In this document: positions 8,270-17,657 of the stretch, piece after piece
How the letters are laid out: every line of letters begins with the position of its first letter
Position numbering within the stretch: the first letter of the stretch is position 1
Assembly (NCBI RefSeq): GCF_028657195.3
Contig: NZ_JANCPR020000018.1
Location: 111,135-175,134 of the forward strand
Direction of reading: 5' to 3'
From: Streptomyces iconiensis
GTDB taxonomy: Bacteria; Actinomycetota; Actinomycetes; Streptomycetales; Streptomycetaceae
DNA length: 64,000 nucleotides
Program-made: the position numbers and the translations under genes
Notes under the pieces: model-generated
Databases searched by the model: none
The model's input: the letters and a program-made list of their open reading frames with translations, nothing else
What the model was told of the DNA's origin: nothing

Positions 8270-8889
8270 GCTGACTCCTGGGGCATGCGGTCGAGGACGT
8301 GGCCGACGAGGGCGATGAGCGCGTCGGCCGCCTGGTCGCGGTTGCGCGCGTCGCACAGCACGAGCGGTGTCTCCGGGTGGAGGTCGAGATGGTCGCGGAG
8401 GGTGTCGGGGTGGTGTGCGGGCGAGTCGGGGAACGAGTTGACCGCCACGGCGTACCGCAGCCCGGCCTCCTCGATCATGTCCATCACCTCGAACGAGTCG
8501 GCGAGGCGGCGGGTGTCGGCGAGCACCAGCGCGCCCAGCGCGCCCCGCGCGATGTCCTGCCACAGGGGGCGGAAGCGCCGCTGGCCCGGTGTGCCGAACA
8601 TGTAGAGGACCAGATCGCCGGGGAGAGTGAGCCGCCCGAAGTCGATGGCGACGGTGGTCGTGGACTTGTCCCGGACACCGGCCAGATCGTCAACGAGCGC
8701 CCCGCTGCGGGTCATCACCTCCTCGGTGTGCAGGGGAGCGGTCTCCGACAGGGAGCGGATGAAGGTGGTCTTGCCCACCCCGAACGGCCCCGCGACCAGC
8801 AGTTTCACCAAAGTCTGGGCGTTCTCGCCCAGATACATGGAGCTGGCACCGGCGTCCGGACTAGGAGGACTTGAGAGTGCGGAGTCCAT
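8266..8889 (-). CDS. cvnD: Conservon small GTPase (CvnD, Ras-like)
   Basis: A 207-residue GTP-binding protein with P-loop GPFGVGKTT near residue 34, a switch region, and TPGQRRF in place of the usual DTAGQE. Its NKxD-like motif is weak (NSFPD), as in other CvnD or MglA-like proteins. It is the GTPase output of the conservon complex, cycling on the membrane with CvnA, B and C. It starts inside the end of cvnC (29-base overlap) and its stop overlaps the CYP157 start, so the six genes form one tightly coupled operon. Confidence 0.93.
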   Translation of the reverse strand: MDSALSSPPSPDAGASSMYLGENAQTLVKLLVAGPFGVGKTTFIRSLSETAPLHTEEVMTRSGALVDDLAGVRDKSTTTVAIDFGRLTLPGDLVLYMFGTPGQRRFRPLWQDIARGALGALVLADTRRLADSFEVMDMIEEAGLRYAVAVNSFPDSPAHHPDTLRDHLDLHPETPLVLCDARNRDQAADALIALVGHVLDRMPQESA

Positions 8890-9226
8890 CGAGAACTTTC
8901 TCCAGAATCTGCCGCTCGGGCAGTTCGGCGTCGGGAATGGGTGCGCGGACCTGCAGATGGCCCGCGTCGACCAGTTCGGCCACCAGGACCTTGACCACGC
9001 TCACCGGGAGCCGCAGGTGTGCCGCGGCCTCGGCGAGCGAGAGCGCCCCCGGACGCAGCAGTTCCAGCAGGCGCGCTTCCTGCGGGCTGACGCCGCTGAC
9101 CGGCCCCCGTGTCGCGCCGTGCAGCACGGAGAGCCGGTCGAGCGTGTTGCGGCTGGGCCTGGCACGTCCGGACGTCGCCAGATAGGCGGGGACCAGACGC
9201 CTGGTGTCGCGGGGTGCGGGTGTCAT
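8861..9226 (-). CDS. cvnC: Conservon DUF742 protein (CvnC)
   Basis: A 121-residue DUF742 protein. Recognisable features are RRLVPAYLAT near the N-terminus and a winged-helix-like core (SPQEARLLELL ... LSLAEAAAHLRLPVSVVKVLV), ending in ILEKVLDGLRTLKSS. In conservons this small protein forms a complex with the kinase, roadblock protein and GTPase. The ATG at 9226 overlaps the cvnB stop as ATGA. Confidence 0.93.
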   Translation of the reverse strand: MTPAPRDTRRLVPAYLATSGRARPSRNTLDRLSVLHGATRGPVSGVSPQEARLLELLRPGALSLAEAAAHLRLPVSVVKVLVAELVDAGHLQVRAPIPDAELPERQILEKVLDGLRTLKSS

Positions 9227-9648
9227 GTGGCCGCGTTGTCCCGGGGCGGGCTGCTCATGGCCTTCGCACCGAGCGAGGCCACCTGGACCTGCATGTGGTG
9301 GGTGACGATGCCCATGTTCACGTCCGGGCCCGCGAAGACGGCGAGGGTGGTGTTCTCGCCGGCGGGGATCGCGAACACCCAGCCGTGGTTGGACTCGATC
9401 ACGGTCTGCCGCAGCCTGGTCTCGTACGACCCCGCGAACGCACACGTGGTGGTGCGCGCGGCGCCCTGGAGTGCGGACAGCATGGCGGCGACACCGTCCG
9501 CCGCGTCCCGTTCCAGACCTGGCGACCGCCCCTCGATGAGGCCGTCACCGGAGATGACGGCCGCGTGGATGACGTGCGGCAGGTCCAGCAACGGGGCGAG
9601 CACCCATGAGGTGTCCTCGCGGACGGATCGGTGAGCGGGGGTTGTCAT
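9223..9648 (-). CDS. cvnB: Conservon roadblock/LC7 protein (CvnB)
   Basis: A 141-residue roadblock/LC7 domain protein, the likely GTPase-regulating partner of CvnD. The core runs from SWVLAPLLDLPHVIHAAVISGDG through the AIPAGENTTLAVFA strand to the C-terminal helix that binds partner subunits. The ATG at 9648 overlaps the cvnA stop (ATGA), implying coupled translation and fixed stoichiometry. Confidence 0.94.
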   Translation of the reverse strand: MTTPAHRSVREDTSWVLAPLLDLPHVIHAAVISGDGLIEGRSPGLERDAADGVAAMLSALQGAARTTTCAFAGSYETRLRQTVIESNHGWVFAIPAGENTTLAVFAGPDVNMGIVTHHMQVQVASLGAKAMSSPPRDNAAT

Positions 9649-11237
9649 GCGCGCGTATTCCCTTCAGCGGAACGGGGGTCGGCGGGGCTGGGGGGGCCCG
9701 AGGGATCTGTGGCGCCCGACTCGGAGGGCGCTTCGGCCTCGGCCGCCGCGCGCCCCGAGGCGGTGCCCTGCTGGAACGCGGCCCAGCGCTGTGCGCTCTC
9801 CTCGGGGGAAGCGGAGGCGCCCTCGGCCGCGGTCGCGTGCGGGCCTACGGCGTCGTACGGGGCCGCCGCGTCGTACGGGCCCGTCGCGTCGTACGGCTGC
9901 TGCGGGTGCCCGGCGGCAGCGGGGTCGCGCTCGGGCGCGTTCTGGGAGCGGCGCCTGCGGCGGCGCGGCAGTTCCGTGTCGTCCGCTTCCGCACCCGCGT
10001 CGGACGGCTCCGCGAAGGGATCGCCCGCGCGTGCGTCCGCCGTGCCGGGGAGGTCCTGGCGCGCGCGCAGGTCCTGGGACACGGGCGGGTGCTGGGTGGA
10101 GGCCCGGCCGGGCAGCGGGGGACGATGAGAACCCGAGGCAGCGGGCAGGGGCGCCATCGCGGACATCGGCTGTTCGGCCTCGTCGAGCAGGGTGAGCAGC
10201 GGGTCGCCGGGGATGTGCACGATGGCGCGGACACCGCCGTACGGCGAGGCTTCCACGTACGTGGTGAACCCGTACTGCCGTACGAGCTGGCCCACGACGG
10301 CGAAGCCGGTGCGCGGGGGGTCGCCCAGTTCGGTGAGGAGCAGGGTGTCGGCGCCGGCCATCAGCCGTGCCGCCTGCTGGAGTTCCTCGGTGTGCATGCC
10401 GACGCCCGCGTCGTCGATGATGACCGAAGCGCCCTTGTTGCCCTGCTGGAGGGTCACGGCGACGGGCAGTTCCGGGTGGGAGTAGTGCAGCGCGTTGGCG
10501 ATCAGCTCGGTCAGCACGACGGCGACGGGCTCGACCGCGCGGGCCACGACGCCGACGGGGTCGCGGAGCTGGTTGGTGACCTGGACCCGTTCATAGCCGG
10601 TGAGGCGGGACATGGCGCCGACGACGATGTCGGCCAGGTGCGAGTTCTCGCGGGTCAGTCCGGGCCAGGCGCCGCACACGACGGCGGTGGACTGCACGCG
10701 GCGCAGGGCCTGTTCGTTGAGGAAGTCGGCGGCCAGCAGGTCCTCGGCGATGAAGGGGTCGTCGTGTTTCTCCTGCATCGTCTGGAGCAGGCTCTGGAGC
10801 TGGTAGAGCAGGGCCTGGATGGTGGTGCTGGCGCCGCGCATGGCGGCCTGCGCCGCCGCGTCCACGCGGACACGTTCCTTCACGACCGCGTCGTCCACCT
10901 GGGCCAGCACGGAGTTGAACGCCTCTTCGAGCGCCGAGCCCGCGATGGCGGGGTCCAGCGGGCCGCGAACGGGCACGTGGGAGTGGGCCAGTGAGGCCGC
11001 CAGATCGGGTACGCGTGCTCCGGCCAGGTGGCGGACCTCGGCCTCCGTGGCCTGGACGCGGGTCGTCAGCGCGGCGTGGTGGTGTGCCGCCGTGCGCAGT
11101 TCCGCCTCCAGGGCCGTCGTGCGCTGCCGCGACCGTTTCGTCTTCTGGTGCGAACGGGCGAGCGCGAGGCCAAGCACCAGGGCGGCGGCCGTCCCCACGG
11201 ACAGGAGCACGGTCAGCACGACCGGTATCTCGGTCAT
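9645..11237 (-). CDS. cvnA: Conservon sensor histidine kinase-like protein (CvnA)
   Basis: The protein has 530 residues. One N-terminal membrane helix (about residues 4-24) is followed by a coiled coil, and then a nitrate/sulphate-sensor-type kinase core with N-box ELIANALHYS and the ATP-lid motif DDAGVGM. The last 150 residues are disordered, with an imperfect YDA(T/A/V)GPYDA repeat and a basic RRRRRR patch. CvnA is the membrane input of the conservon; no partner response regulator is present, as expected. The start at 11237 is the first gene of a six-gene minus-strand operon. The upstream ATG-like extension lacks a membrane start and is rejected. Confidence 0.93.
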   Translation of the reverse strand: MTEIPVVLTVLLSVGTAAALVLGLALARSHQKTKRSRQRTTALEAELRTAAHHHAALTTRVQATEAEVRHLAGARVPDLAASLAHSHVPVRGPLDPAIAGSALEEAFNSVLAQVDDAVVKERVRVDAAAQAAMRGASTTIQALLYQLQSLLQTMQEKHDDPFIAEDLLAADFLNEQALRRVQSTAVVCGAWPGLTRENSHLADIVVGAMSRLTGYERVQVTNQLRDPVGVVARAVEPVAVVLTELIANALHYSHPELPVAVTLQQGNKGASVIIDDAGVGMHTEELQQAARLMAGADTLLLTELGDPPRTGFAVVGQLVRQYGFTTYVEASPYGGVRAIVHIPGDPLLTLLDEAEQPMSAMAPLPAASGSHRPPLPGRASTQHPPVSQDLRARQDLPGTADARAGDPFAEPSDAGAEADDTELPRRRRRRSQNAPERDPAAAGHPQQPYDATGPYDAAAPYDAVGPHATAAEGASASPEESAQRWAAFQQGTASGRAAAEAEAPSESGATDPSGPPSPADPRSAEGNTRA

Positions 11238-11594
11238 CGATGTCCTCGAACAATTGGGTTGTCGGGCAGGGGGTTTTGCTGAGGGGCAGGTGGCCCGGCT
11301 ACTTGTTCCCAGCGGTCCGATCCATGTTCCCCCAGTGTCGGGCTTCGCACATCCAGATCCGGAACACGAGTTCCTACTTTCTGTTCGCAACGACCTTTTC
11401 CATGACCATTCCGTGGCGCGGGCGTGGGGGTCCGGTGATGACGGGGCGCCATTCCCTCACAAGCGGCCCCGCGCGGTGCGCGACCCCGGTTCCGGGCGAT
11501 CCCGGACTCCCGCCGCGCGCGGTCCACGACTCCCGCCGCGCGCGATCCCCGGCCCCTGTACGCGCGATGCGCGCCGCCCGTGCCGCGCCCCTTG
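11238..11594. other. Divergent promoter region, no gene
   Basis: This intergenic stretch separates the conservon from the LLM operon. It contains an AT-richer part at 11375-11415, likely the cvnA promoter, a GGAAC-N4-GTTCC inverted repeat (11361-11374) and a 17-bp direct repeat gactcccgccgcgcgcg at 11505 and 11528. No coding sequence is supported. Confidence 0.5.
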
Positions 11595-11595
11595 T

Positions 11596-11610
11596 CTGAT
11601 GGGCCGTCAG
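11596..11610. promoter_or_regulatory. Palindrome CTGATG-N3-CGTCAG, likely TetR operator
   Basis: One mismatch from the perfect CTGACG-N3-CGTCAG palindrome, with matching flanking T and A. It is about 90 bases before the LLM start and is taken as another member of the shared operator set. Confidence 0.6.
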
Positions 11611-11699
11611 ATAGCAGCATGGCGGCCCGTAGCGGGCGGGCCGCGCGGTTCACAGGGCGCGCACAGGCCCGCTCGCCGGAGTCGAGGAGGGCACACCCC

Positions 11700-12650
11700 G
11701 TGGGGAACTTCCCGTCGGACCGGCTCGCGTACGGCATGCAGCTTCCGGTCCAGTCGCAGAGCGCCATCTACGCGGAGCCGTGGGAGGCCGAAGCGGGCGC
11801 AGAGGAGCTGCTCGCCGTCGCCCGCGCGGCCGACGAGGGAGGCTTCGCCTACCTCGCCTGCTGCGAACACGTCGCCATACCGAGGCGGTTGGCCAAGGCG
11901 ATGAGCACCGTCTGGTACGACCCGGTGGCCACGCTCGGCTTCCTCGCCGCCGCGACCTCGCGCGTGCGGTTGCTCAGCCATGTCGCCGTCGTCGGACTGC
12001 GGCATCCGCTGGCCAGCGCCAAGCAGTACGCCACCCTCGACCACCTGTCCGGGGGCCGCCTGATCCTCGGTGTGGGCGCGGGGCACGTACGCGAGGAGTT
12101 CGAGGTGCTCGGCGCGGACTTCGAGGGGCGCGGCGCTGTCCTGGACGAGACCGTGGAGGCGCTGAAGGCCGCGCTGGGGGAGGAGGAGTACCCGGTGTTC
12201 GAGGGTGAGCGCTTCTCGTTCTCCGGTCTCGGCCAGCGGCCCCGGCCCGCGCAGTCACCGCGACCGCCCCTGTGGGTGGGGGGCTCGTCGGCCCCCGCTG
12301 TGCGCCGTGCGGCGCTCAGGGGTGACGGCTGGCTTCCGCAGGGCGACCCGCGTGACGGGCTGCCCGCGCAGATCGAGCGGATCGGGCGGCTGCGCGAGGA
12401 GGCGGGTCTGGCCGGGGAACCGTTCACGGTGGGCGCCATCACCGAACCCCTGTACGTCGGCGAACCCGCCTGGGACGTGGGCCACCGCACGCTCACCGGG
12501 ACTCCGGAGGCCCTCGCGAAGTCGCTGCGGGCCTACGCGGGGATGGGCGTCCACCAGATCCAGATCCGCTTCAGGTCCCGCTCGGTCACCGAACTCCTGG
12601 ACCAGATCGCGGCGTTCGCCAGGGACGTGGCGCCGCGGCTGAACCCCTGA
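11700..12650 (+). CDS. LLM-class flavin/F420-dependent oxidoreductase
   Basis: A 316-residue TIM-barrel luciferase-like enzyme. Markers are the early ACCEHVAIP strand, RVRLLSHVAVVGLRHPL, the phosphate-binding stretch LSGGRLILGVGAGHVREEFE, and PPLWVGGSSAPAVRRAA. This subgroup commonly uses F420 or FMN for hydride transfer or monooxygenation. The start is a GTG at 11700 with GAGGAGGG eight bases upstream; the open frame extends to 11580, but the operator sits there. It is followed 43 bases later by an SDR, so the two are probably co-transcribed. The substrate is unknown. Confidence 0.88.
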   Translation: MGNFPSDRLAYGMQLPVQSQSAIYAEPWEAEAGAEELLAVARAADEGGFAYLACCEHVAIPRRLAKAMSTVWYDPVATLGFLAAATSRVRLLSHVAVVGLRHPLASAKQYATLDHLSGGRLILGVGAGHVREEFEVLGADFEGRGAVLDETVEALKAALGEEEYPVFEGERFSFSGLGQRPRPAQSPRPPLWVGGSSAPAVRRAALRGDGWLPQGDPRDGLPAQIERIGRLREEAGLAGEPFTVGAITEPLYVGEPAWDVGHRTLTGTPEALAKSLRAYAGMGVHQIQIRFRSRSVTELLDQIAAFARDVAPRLNP

Positions 12651-12693
12651 CCGGAGCGTGTCGTACCGGAACCGCCGAAGGAGAGGGACGGGC

Positions 12694-13482
12694 ATGGGCA
12701 AGCTCGACGGACGGGTCGTACTCGTGAGCGGCGCCGCACGGGGACAAGGCGCGGAGGAGGCACGCCTCTTCGTTGCTGAGGGTGCGCACGTGGTGCTGGG
12801 AGATGTGCTCGACGAGCAGGGCGCGGCCGTGGCGAAGGAACTGGGCGACGCCGCGGCGTACGTCCATCTCGACGTACGCGAGGAGAGCGGCTGGGCCCGG
12901 GCCGTCGAGGCGGCGAAGAGCCGGTTCGGCAAGCTGGACGGGCTGGTCAACAACGCCGGGATACTGCGGTTCAACGAGCTGGTGACCACACCGGTGGAGG
13001 AGTTCCGCGAGGTGGTCGCGGTCAATCAGACCGGCTGCTTCCTGGGCATGAAGGCCGCGGCGCCGGAGATCGAGACGGCCGGCGGCGGCACGATCGTCAA
13101 CACGGCCTCGTACGCGGCGCTGACGGGCATGGCGTTCCTGACCGCGTACGCCGCGACCAAGGCGGCGATCGTGGGGATGACGCGCGTCGCGTCGATGGAG
13201 CTGGCGGGGAAGGGGATACGGGTCAACGCGATGTGCCCCGGCGCGATCGACACCCCCATGACGAACCCAGCGAAGGCGGCGGAGAACGGGCTGAGCGTGG
13301 ACGACGGTTCGGCCGAGGCGCTGGACGCGTTCTACGCGAAGCTCGTACCGCAGGGGCGGGTCGGCAGGGCCGACGAGGTCGCGAAGCTGGCGCTGTTCCT
13401 GAGCTGCGAGGACTCCTCGTATGTGACGGGCCAGCCGTTCGTGGTCGACGGCGGCTGGCTGGCGGGGGTCTCGGTTCTCTGA
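12694..13482 (+). CDS. Short-chain dehydrogenase/reductase (classical SDR)
   Basis: A 262-residue classical SDR. The cofactor loop GAARGQG (13-19) and an acidic residue after beta-2 (GDV) suggest NAD. NNAG is at 86-89, and the catalytic set is Asn111, Ser139, Tyr152 and Lys156 (YAATK). PGAIDTPM and the C-terminal VVDGGW are also typical. It resembles hydroxysteroid or cyclic-alcohol dehydrogenases. An ATG at 12694 with AAGGAGAG upstream sets the start. It lies between two LLM genes and is likely a dehydrogenation step of the same pathway. Confidence 0.92.
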   Translation: MGKLDGRVVLVSGAARGQGAEEARLFVAEGAHVVLGDVLDEQGAAVAKELGDAAAYVHLDVREESGWARAVEAAKSRFGKLDGLVNNAGILRFNELVTTPVEEFREVVAVNQTGCFLGMKAAAPEIETAGGGTIVNTASYAALTGMAFLTAYAATKAAIVGMTRVASMELAGKGIRVNAMCPGAIDTPMTNPAKAAENGLSVDDGSAEALDAFYAKLVPQGRVGRADEVAKLALFLSCEDSSYVTGQPFVVDGGWLAGVSVL

Positions 13483-13497
13483 AGGACGCGTCAAAGG

Positions 13498-13572
13498 GTG
13501 ACGGGGCGTCAGGTATTGACGGTCCCCGGCGCCGGTGCCAGAGTCGTCGTATCAGATCTGACGGTGCGTCAG
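13498..13572. promoter_or_regulatory. Two tandem CTGACG-N3-CGTCAG operators
   Basis: A near-perfect copy (GTGACG-GGG-CGTCAG, 13498-13512) is followed 45 bases later by a perfect copy (CTGACG-GTG-CGTCAG, 13558-13572, with flanking T and A). The second ends 24 bases before the LLM start and would block its promoter when bound. Two sites suggest the tightest control in the set. Confidence 0.7.
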
Positions 13573-13596
13573 AAACGTGTGAAGGAGTGAACCGCC

Positions 13597-14724
13597 TTGG
13601 AATTCGGGCTCTTTGTTCAGGGATACGTGCCCGCCGCGCGGGCCAAGGCCGAACCGCAGGCCGAGCACAACGCACTGCTTGAGGAGACCGAGTACGTCAT
13701 CCAGGCGGACAAGTCGGGCTTCAAATACGCCTGGGCCTCCGAGCACCACTTCCTGGAGGAGTACAGCCACCTCTCGGCGAACGATGTCTTCCTCGGCTAC
13801 CTCGCGCACGCGACCGAGCGCATCCACCTGGGCTCCGGGATCTTCAACCCGCTGCCGCAGGTCAACCACCCTGTAAAGGTCGCGGAGAAGGTCGCCATGC
13901 TCGACCATCTCTCCGGCGGGCGGTTCGAGTTCGGCTCGGGGCGGGGGGCAGGGTCCCACGAGATCCTGGGGTTCCTGCCGGGCATCACCGACATGAACCA
14001 CACGAAGGAGATCTGGGAGGAGACCATCGGGGAGTTCCCCAAGATGTGGCTCCAGGAGGAGTACGAGGGCTTCCAGGGCAAGCACTGGTCGCTCCCGCCC
14101 CGCAAGATCCTGCCGAAGCCGTACCGCGGCTCGCACCCGGGCATGTGGTACGCGGCGGGCTCGCCCTCCTCGTACGCGATGGCGGCGAAGAAGGGCCTCG
14201 GGGTGCTCGGCTTCAGCGTGCAGAAGATCTCCGACATGGAGTGGGTCCTTGAGTCCTACAAGGGCGCCGTCAAGGACGCCGAACCCATCGGCGCCTTCGT
14301 CAACGACAACGTCATGGTCACCTCCACCGCGATCTGCGCCGAGACCTCGGAGAAGGCCCGGCAGATCGCCGTCAACGGCGGCCTCAACTACCTCCAGTCG
14401 CTCCTCTTCCGCTACCACGACACCTTCCCGCGCCCCGAGGGCATCCCCGAGTGGCCGGAGCTGATCCCGGAGTACACCGAGGAGATCGTGGACCTGCTCA
14501 TCTCCGAGGAGCTGATGATCTGCGGCAACCCCGACGAGGTGCTCCAGCAGTGCAAGCGCTGGGAGCAGGCAGGCGCCGACCAGCTCTCCTTCGGCCTGCC
14601 CATCGGCATCCCGTACGAGGACACGCTGAACACGATCAAGCTGATCGGTGAGCACGTCATTCCGCAGATCGACACCGACCCCGTACACCGCACCACGCGC
14701 TTCCGGGAGGCCGCACGTGCTTGA
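13597..14724 (+). CDS. LLM-class oxidoreductase (luciferase-like monooxygenase)
   Basis: A 375-residue luciferase-like protein. Features are MEFGLFVQGYVP, the WASEHHFLEEYS loop that carries the His pair seen in flavin monooxygenases of this class, ERIHLGSGIFNPLPQVNHPVKVAE, and LSGGRFEFGSGRGAGSHE. The start is TTG at 13597 with GAAGGAG nine bases upstream. It overlaps the next gene by eight bases, so the pair is translationally coupled. The two-palindrome operator is directly upstream. FMNH2 or F420 use cannot be decided here. Confidence 0.88.
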   Translation: MEFGLFVQGYVPAARAKAEPQAEHNALLEETEYVIQADKSGFKYAWASEHHFLEEYSHLSANDVFLGYLAHATERIHLGSGIFNPLPQVNHPVKVAEKVAMLDHLSGGRFEFGSGRGAGSHEILGFLPGITDMNHTKEIWEETIGEFPKMWLQEEYEGFQGKHWSLPPRKILPKPYRGSHPGMWYAAGSPSSYAMAAKKGLGVLGFSVQKISDMEWVLESYKGAVKDAEPIGAFVNDNVMVTSTAICAETSEKARQIAVNGGLNYLQSLLFRYHDTFPRPEGIPEWPELIPEYTEEIVDLLISEELMICGNPDEVLQQCKRWEQAGADQLSFGLPIGIPYEDTLNTIKLIGEHVIPQIDTDPVHRTTRFREAARA

Positions 14725-16456
14725 CCACGCGATACGGGGCGCGACCGTCGTGGACGGCACGGGCGCGCCCTCGTTCCGCGCTGACATCGGTATCAGGAAC
14801 GGACGGATCGCCGTCATCGCCGAACCGGGACAGCTGCGCGAGGAGGCCCGTACCAGCCAGGACGCCACGGGCCTCGTGCTCGCACCCGGCTTCGTCGACC
14901 CGCACACGCACTACGACGCACAGCTGTTCTGGGACCCGTACGCGACGCCGTCGATGAACCACGGCGTCACCACCGTCGCCGGCGGCAACTGCGGCTTCAC
15001 GCTGGCGCCGCTCAACCCCGAAAGGCCGCAGGACGCCGACTACACGCGGCGGATGATGTCGCGCGTCGAGGGCATGTCCCTGATCGCGCTGGAGGAGGGC
15101 GCGCCCTGGAACTGGTCCTCGTTCGGCGAGTACCTCGACGCGCTGGAGGGCCGTACGGCCGTCAACGCGGGCTTCATGGTGGGCCACTGCGCGCTGCGCC
15201 GGCACGTCATGGGGCCCGACGCGATCGGCGGGCAGCCCACCGAGCAGCAGATGGCGGCCATGCTGCGGCTCTTCCACGACGCCATGGAGGCCGGCGCCTG
15301 GGGCCTGTCCACCACACAGTCCTCCACCCACTCCGACGGCGACGGGAAACCCGTCGCTTCCCGGCACGCCAAGCCGGAGGAGCTGCTCGCGCTCTCCCGC
15401 GCCGTCGCCGAACACGAGGGCACCCAGATCGAGGCGATCGTCGCCGGCTGCCTCGACCAGTTCTCCGACGACGAGATCGACCTGTTCGCACGGATGTCGG
15501 CCGAGGCGGGCAGGCCCCTCAACTGGAACGTGCTCACCATCGACGCCTCCGTACCCGAAAGGGTGCCGCGCCAGCTCGTCGCCAGCGAGCGCGCACGCGA
15601 GGCGGGCGGGCGCGTCGTCGCGCTCACCATGCCGATCCTGACGCCCATGAACATGTCGCTGGGCACCTTCTGCGCCCTCAACCTCATCCCCGGCTGGGGC
15701 GACATCCTCGGCCTGCCCATCCCCGAGCGCATCGAGAAGCTGCGCGACGCCGATGTGCGGGCCGAGATGCTGCGCCACGCGGACAGCAAGGAGGCGGGCG
15801 TCTTCCGGCGCCTGGCGAAGTTCGACCGGTACGTCATCGGGGACACCTACTCCCCGGAGAACGAGGGCCTCACGGGCAGGGTCGTACGTGACATCGCCGC
15901 CGAGCGCGGTCAGGACGCCTTCCAGTGCATCGTCGAGATCTGCTCCAACGACACGATGCGCACGGTCCTGTGGCCCATGCCGACGGACAACGACCCTGAC
16001 TCCTGGGAGCTGCGCCGCAGCACCTGGGAGCACGAGGACGTGATGCTCGGCGGCTCCGACGCCGGGGCGCACCTGGACCGGATGTGCGGTGCTCCGTACA
16101 CCACCAGGTTCCTGGGCGACTGCCTGCGCGGCAGGAAGCTGGTGGGCCTGGAGCAGGCGGTCAAGATGCTCACCGATGACCCCGCGCGCCTGTTCGGACT
16201 GCGCGAGCGGGGGCGCGTGGCCGAGGGCTGGCACGCCGACCTCGTGCTCTTCGACCCCGAACGCATCGACGCGGGACAGGCCACCCTCGTCCACGACCTG
16301 CCGGGCGAGAGCCCGCGCCTGGACTCCGAGGCCGTCGGGGTCGTCGGCGTCTGGGTCAACGGTGTCGAGACCATCCGCGACGACAAGGTGACGGGCGCCG
16401 TCCCTGGCACGGTCCTGCGCTCGGGCCGCGACACCGAGACGGTCAGCACCCGCTGA
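14717..16456 (+). CDS. D-aminoacylase-like amidohydrolase (N-acyl-D-amino-acid deacylase family)
   Basis: A 579-residue metal-dependent hydrolase with the PGFVDPHTHYDAQLFWDP metal site, GNCGFTLAPL, and a late LGGSDAGAHLDRMCG containing the catalytic Asp. A C-terminal beta sandwich returns (WHADLVLFDPERI). The family hydrolyses N-acyl-D-amino acids, but many members act on other amides or cyclic imides. The GTG at 14717 has GGGAGG six bases before it and overlaps the LLM stop. The pairing of an oxidase with an amide or ring hydrolase fits stepwise breakdown of a ring compound. Confidence 0.87.
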   Translation: MLDHAIRGATVVDGTGAPSFRADIGIRNGRIAVIAEPGQLREEARTSQDATGLVLAPGFVDPHTHYDAQLFWDPYATPSMNHGVTTVAGGNCGFTLAPLNPERPQDADYTRRMMSRVEGMSLIALEEGAPWNWSSFGEYLDALEGRTAVNAGFMVGHCALRRHVMGPDAIGGQPTEQQMAAMLRLFHDAMEAGAWGLSTTQSSTHSDGDGKPVASRHAKPEELLALSRAVAEHEGTQIEAIVAGCLDQFSDDEIDLFARMSAEAGRPLNWNVLTIDASVPERVPRQLVASERAREAGGRVVALTMPILTPMNMSLGTFCALNLIPGWGDILGLPIPERIEKLRDADVRAEMLRHADSKEAGVFRRLAKFDRYVIGDTYSPENEGLTGRVVRDIAAERGQDAFQCIVEICSNDTMRTVLWPMPTDNDPDSWELRRSTWEHEDVMLGGSDAGAHLDRMCGAPYTTRFLGDCLRGRKLVGLEQAVKMLTDDPARLFGLRERGRVAEGWHADLVLFDPERIDAGQATLVHDLPGESPRLDSEAVGVVGVWVNGVETIRDDKVTGAVPGTVLRSGRDTETVSTR

Positions 16457-16631
16457 CCTGGCCGGCACCCGCTGGCCTGGGAAGCACCCGCCGAACCCCC
16501 GGGGGCGTGGGGGAGGGGCACACCTTTCCCCCACGCACGCCCCTTCCCCACGCCCTTGGCGGCCCGCACGCCGGTCCGTACCGGCACCGGCCCCGGCGTC
16601 AGCACCACCGGCGTCAGCACCAGTACCGGCG

Positions 16632-17657
16632 TCAGCGCCTGCGCAGGGACGGGTCGGTCAGGGCAGGGGCCGTGTAGTAGAAGTCGTCGCGGTTCAGGTC
16701 CTTACCCGGCGGCACGATCTCGTCGATCCGGTCGAGCACATCGGCGCTCAGCTTCACCTCGGCGCCCGAAAGCAGCCCCTCCAGCTGCTCCATCGTGCGG
16801 GGGCCCAGTAGCACCGAGGTCACAGCGGGGTGCGCCCGTACGAACGCCGTCGCGAGGTGGCGCAGCGGCATCCCCGCCTCCTCCGCGAGCTGGCTCAGCT
16901 TCTCGACGGCCACCAGCTTGCGCGCGTTGCCGGGCAGCGCCGGGTCGAACTTGTGGCGCTCGATCGCCGTACGTCCGCCGCTCAGATCGATGTCGGCCGC
17001 CGAGCGGATACGGCCCGACAGCCACCCGGCTGACAGCGGCCCCCACACCAGCACGCCCAGCCCGTAGCGCTGCGCCGTGGGCAGCAGGGACGCCTCGACG
17101 CCGCGCGCCAGGATCGAGTACGGCGGCTGCTCCGTACGGGGGCGTACGTGTCCGCGCCGCTCCGCCGTCCACTGCGCCTCGACCTGGAGTTCGGCCGGGA
17201 ACGTGGAGGTGCCGATCGCCCGCACCTTGCCCGCGCGGACGAAGTCCGAGAGCGCGGAGAGCGTCTCGTCGATGTCCGTGTGCGCATCCGGCCTGTGCAA
17301 CTGGTAGAGATCCACGTGATCGGTGTCCAGCCGTCGCAGGCTGTCGTCGAGCGCGCGGGTGAGCCAGCGGCGGCTGTTGCCCCGCATGTTCCGGTCCTCG
17401 CCCATGGGCATGTGCCCCTTGGTCGCGAGGACCACGTCGTCGCGGCGGCCCTTGAGCGCCCGCCCGACGATCTCCTCGTTGAGCCCGGCGCCCGCGTACA
17501 CGTCGGCGGTGTCCACGAGGTTGATGCCCGCGTCCAGCGCGCGGTGGATGATACGGACGCAGTCGTCGTGGTCGGTGTTGGTCTGGCCGAGCATCATCGC
17601 GCCGAGCGCGTGCTCGCTCACCGAGATGCCCGTGCCTCCGAGGAACCTGTACTCCAT
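16632..17657 (-). CDS. Aldo/keto reductase
   Basis: A 341-residue NADPH-dependent reductase with a clear catalytic tetrad: Asp49 and Tyr54 in DTADVY, Lys80 in LATKGH and His121 in YQLHRPD. The C-terminal LLGPRTMEQLEGLL binds the cofactor phosphate. It reduces or oxidises aldehydes or ketones; the substrate is unknown. The ATG at 17657 has AGAGG/AAAAGG upstream. It is divergent from an XRE regulator, its likely controller. Confidence 0.9.
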   Translation of the reverse strand: MEYRFLGGTGISVSEHALGAMMLGQTNTDHDDCVRIIHRALDAGINLVDTADVYAGAGLNEEIVGRALKGRRDDVVLATKGHMPMGEDRNMRGNSRRWLTRALDDSLRRLDTDHVDLYQLHRPDAHTDIDETLSALSDFVRAGKVRAIGTSTFPAELQVEAQWTAERRGHVRPRTEQPPYSILARGVEASLLPTAQRYGLGVLVWGPLSAGWLSGRIRSAADIDLSGGRTAIERHKFDPALPGNARKLVAVEKLSQLAEEAGMPLRHLATAFVRAHPAVTSVLLGPRTMEQLEGLLSGAEVKLSADVLDRIDEIVPPGKDLNRDDFYYTAPALTDPSLRRR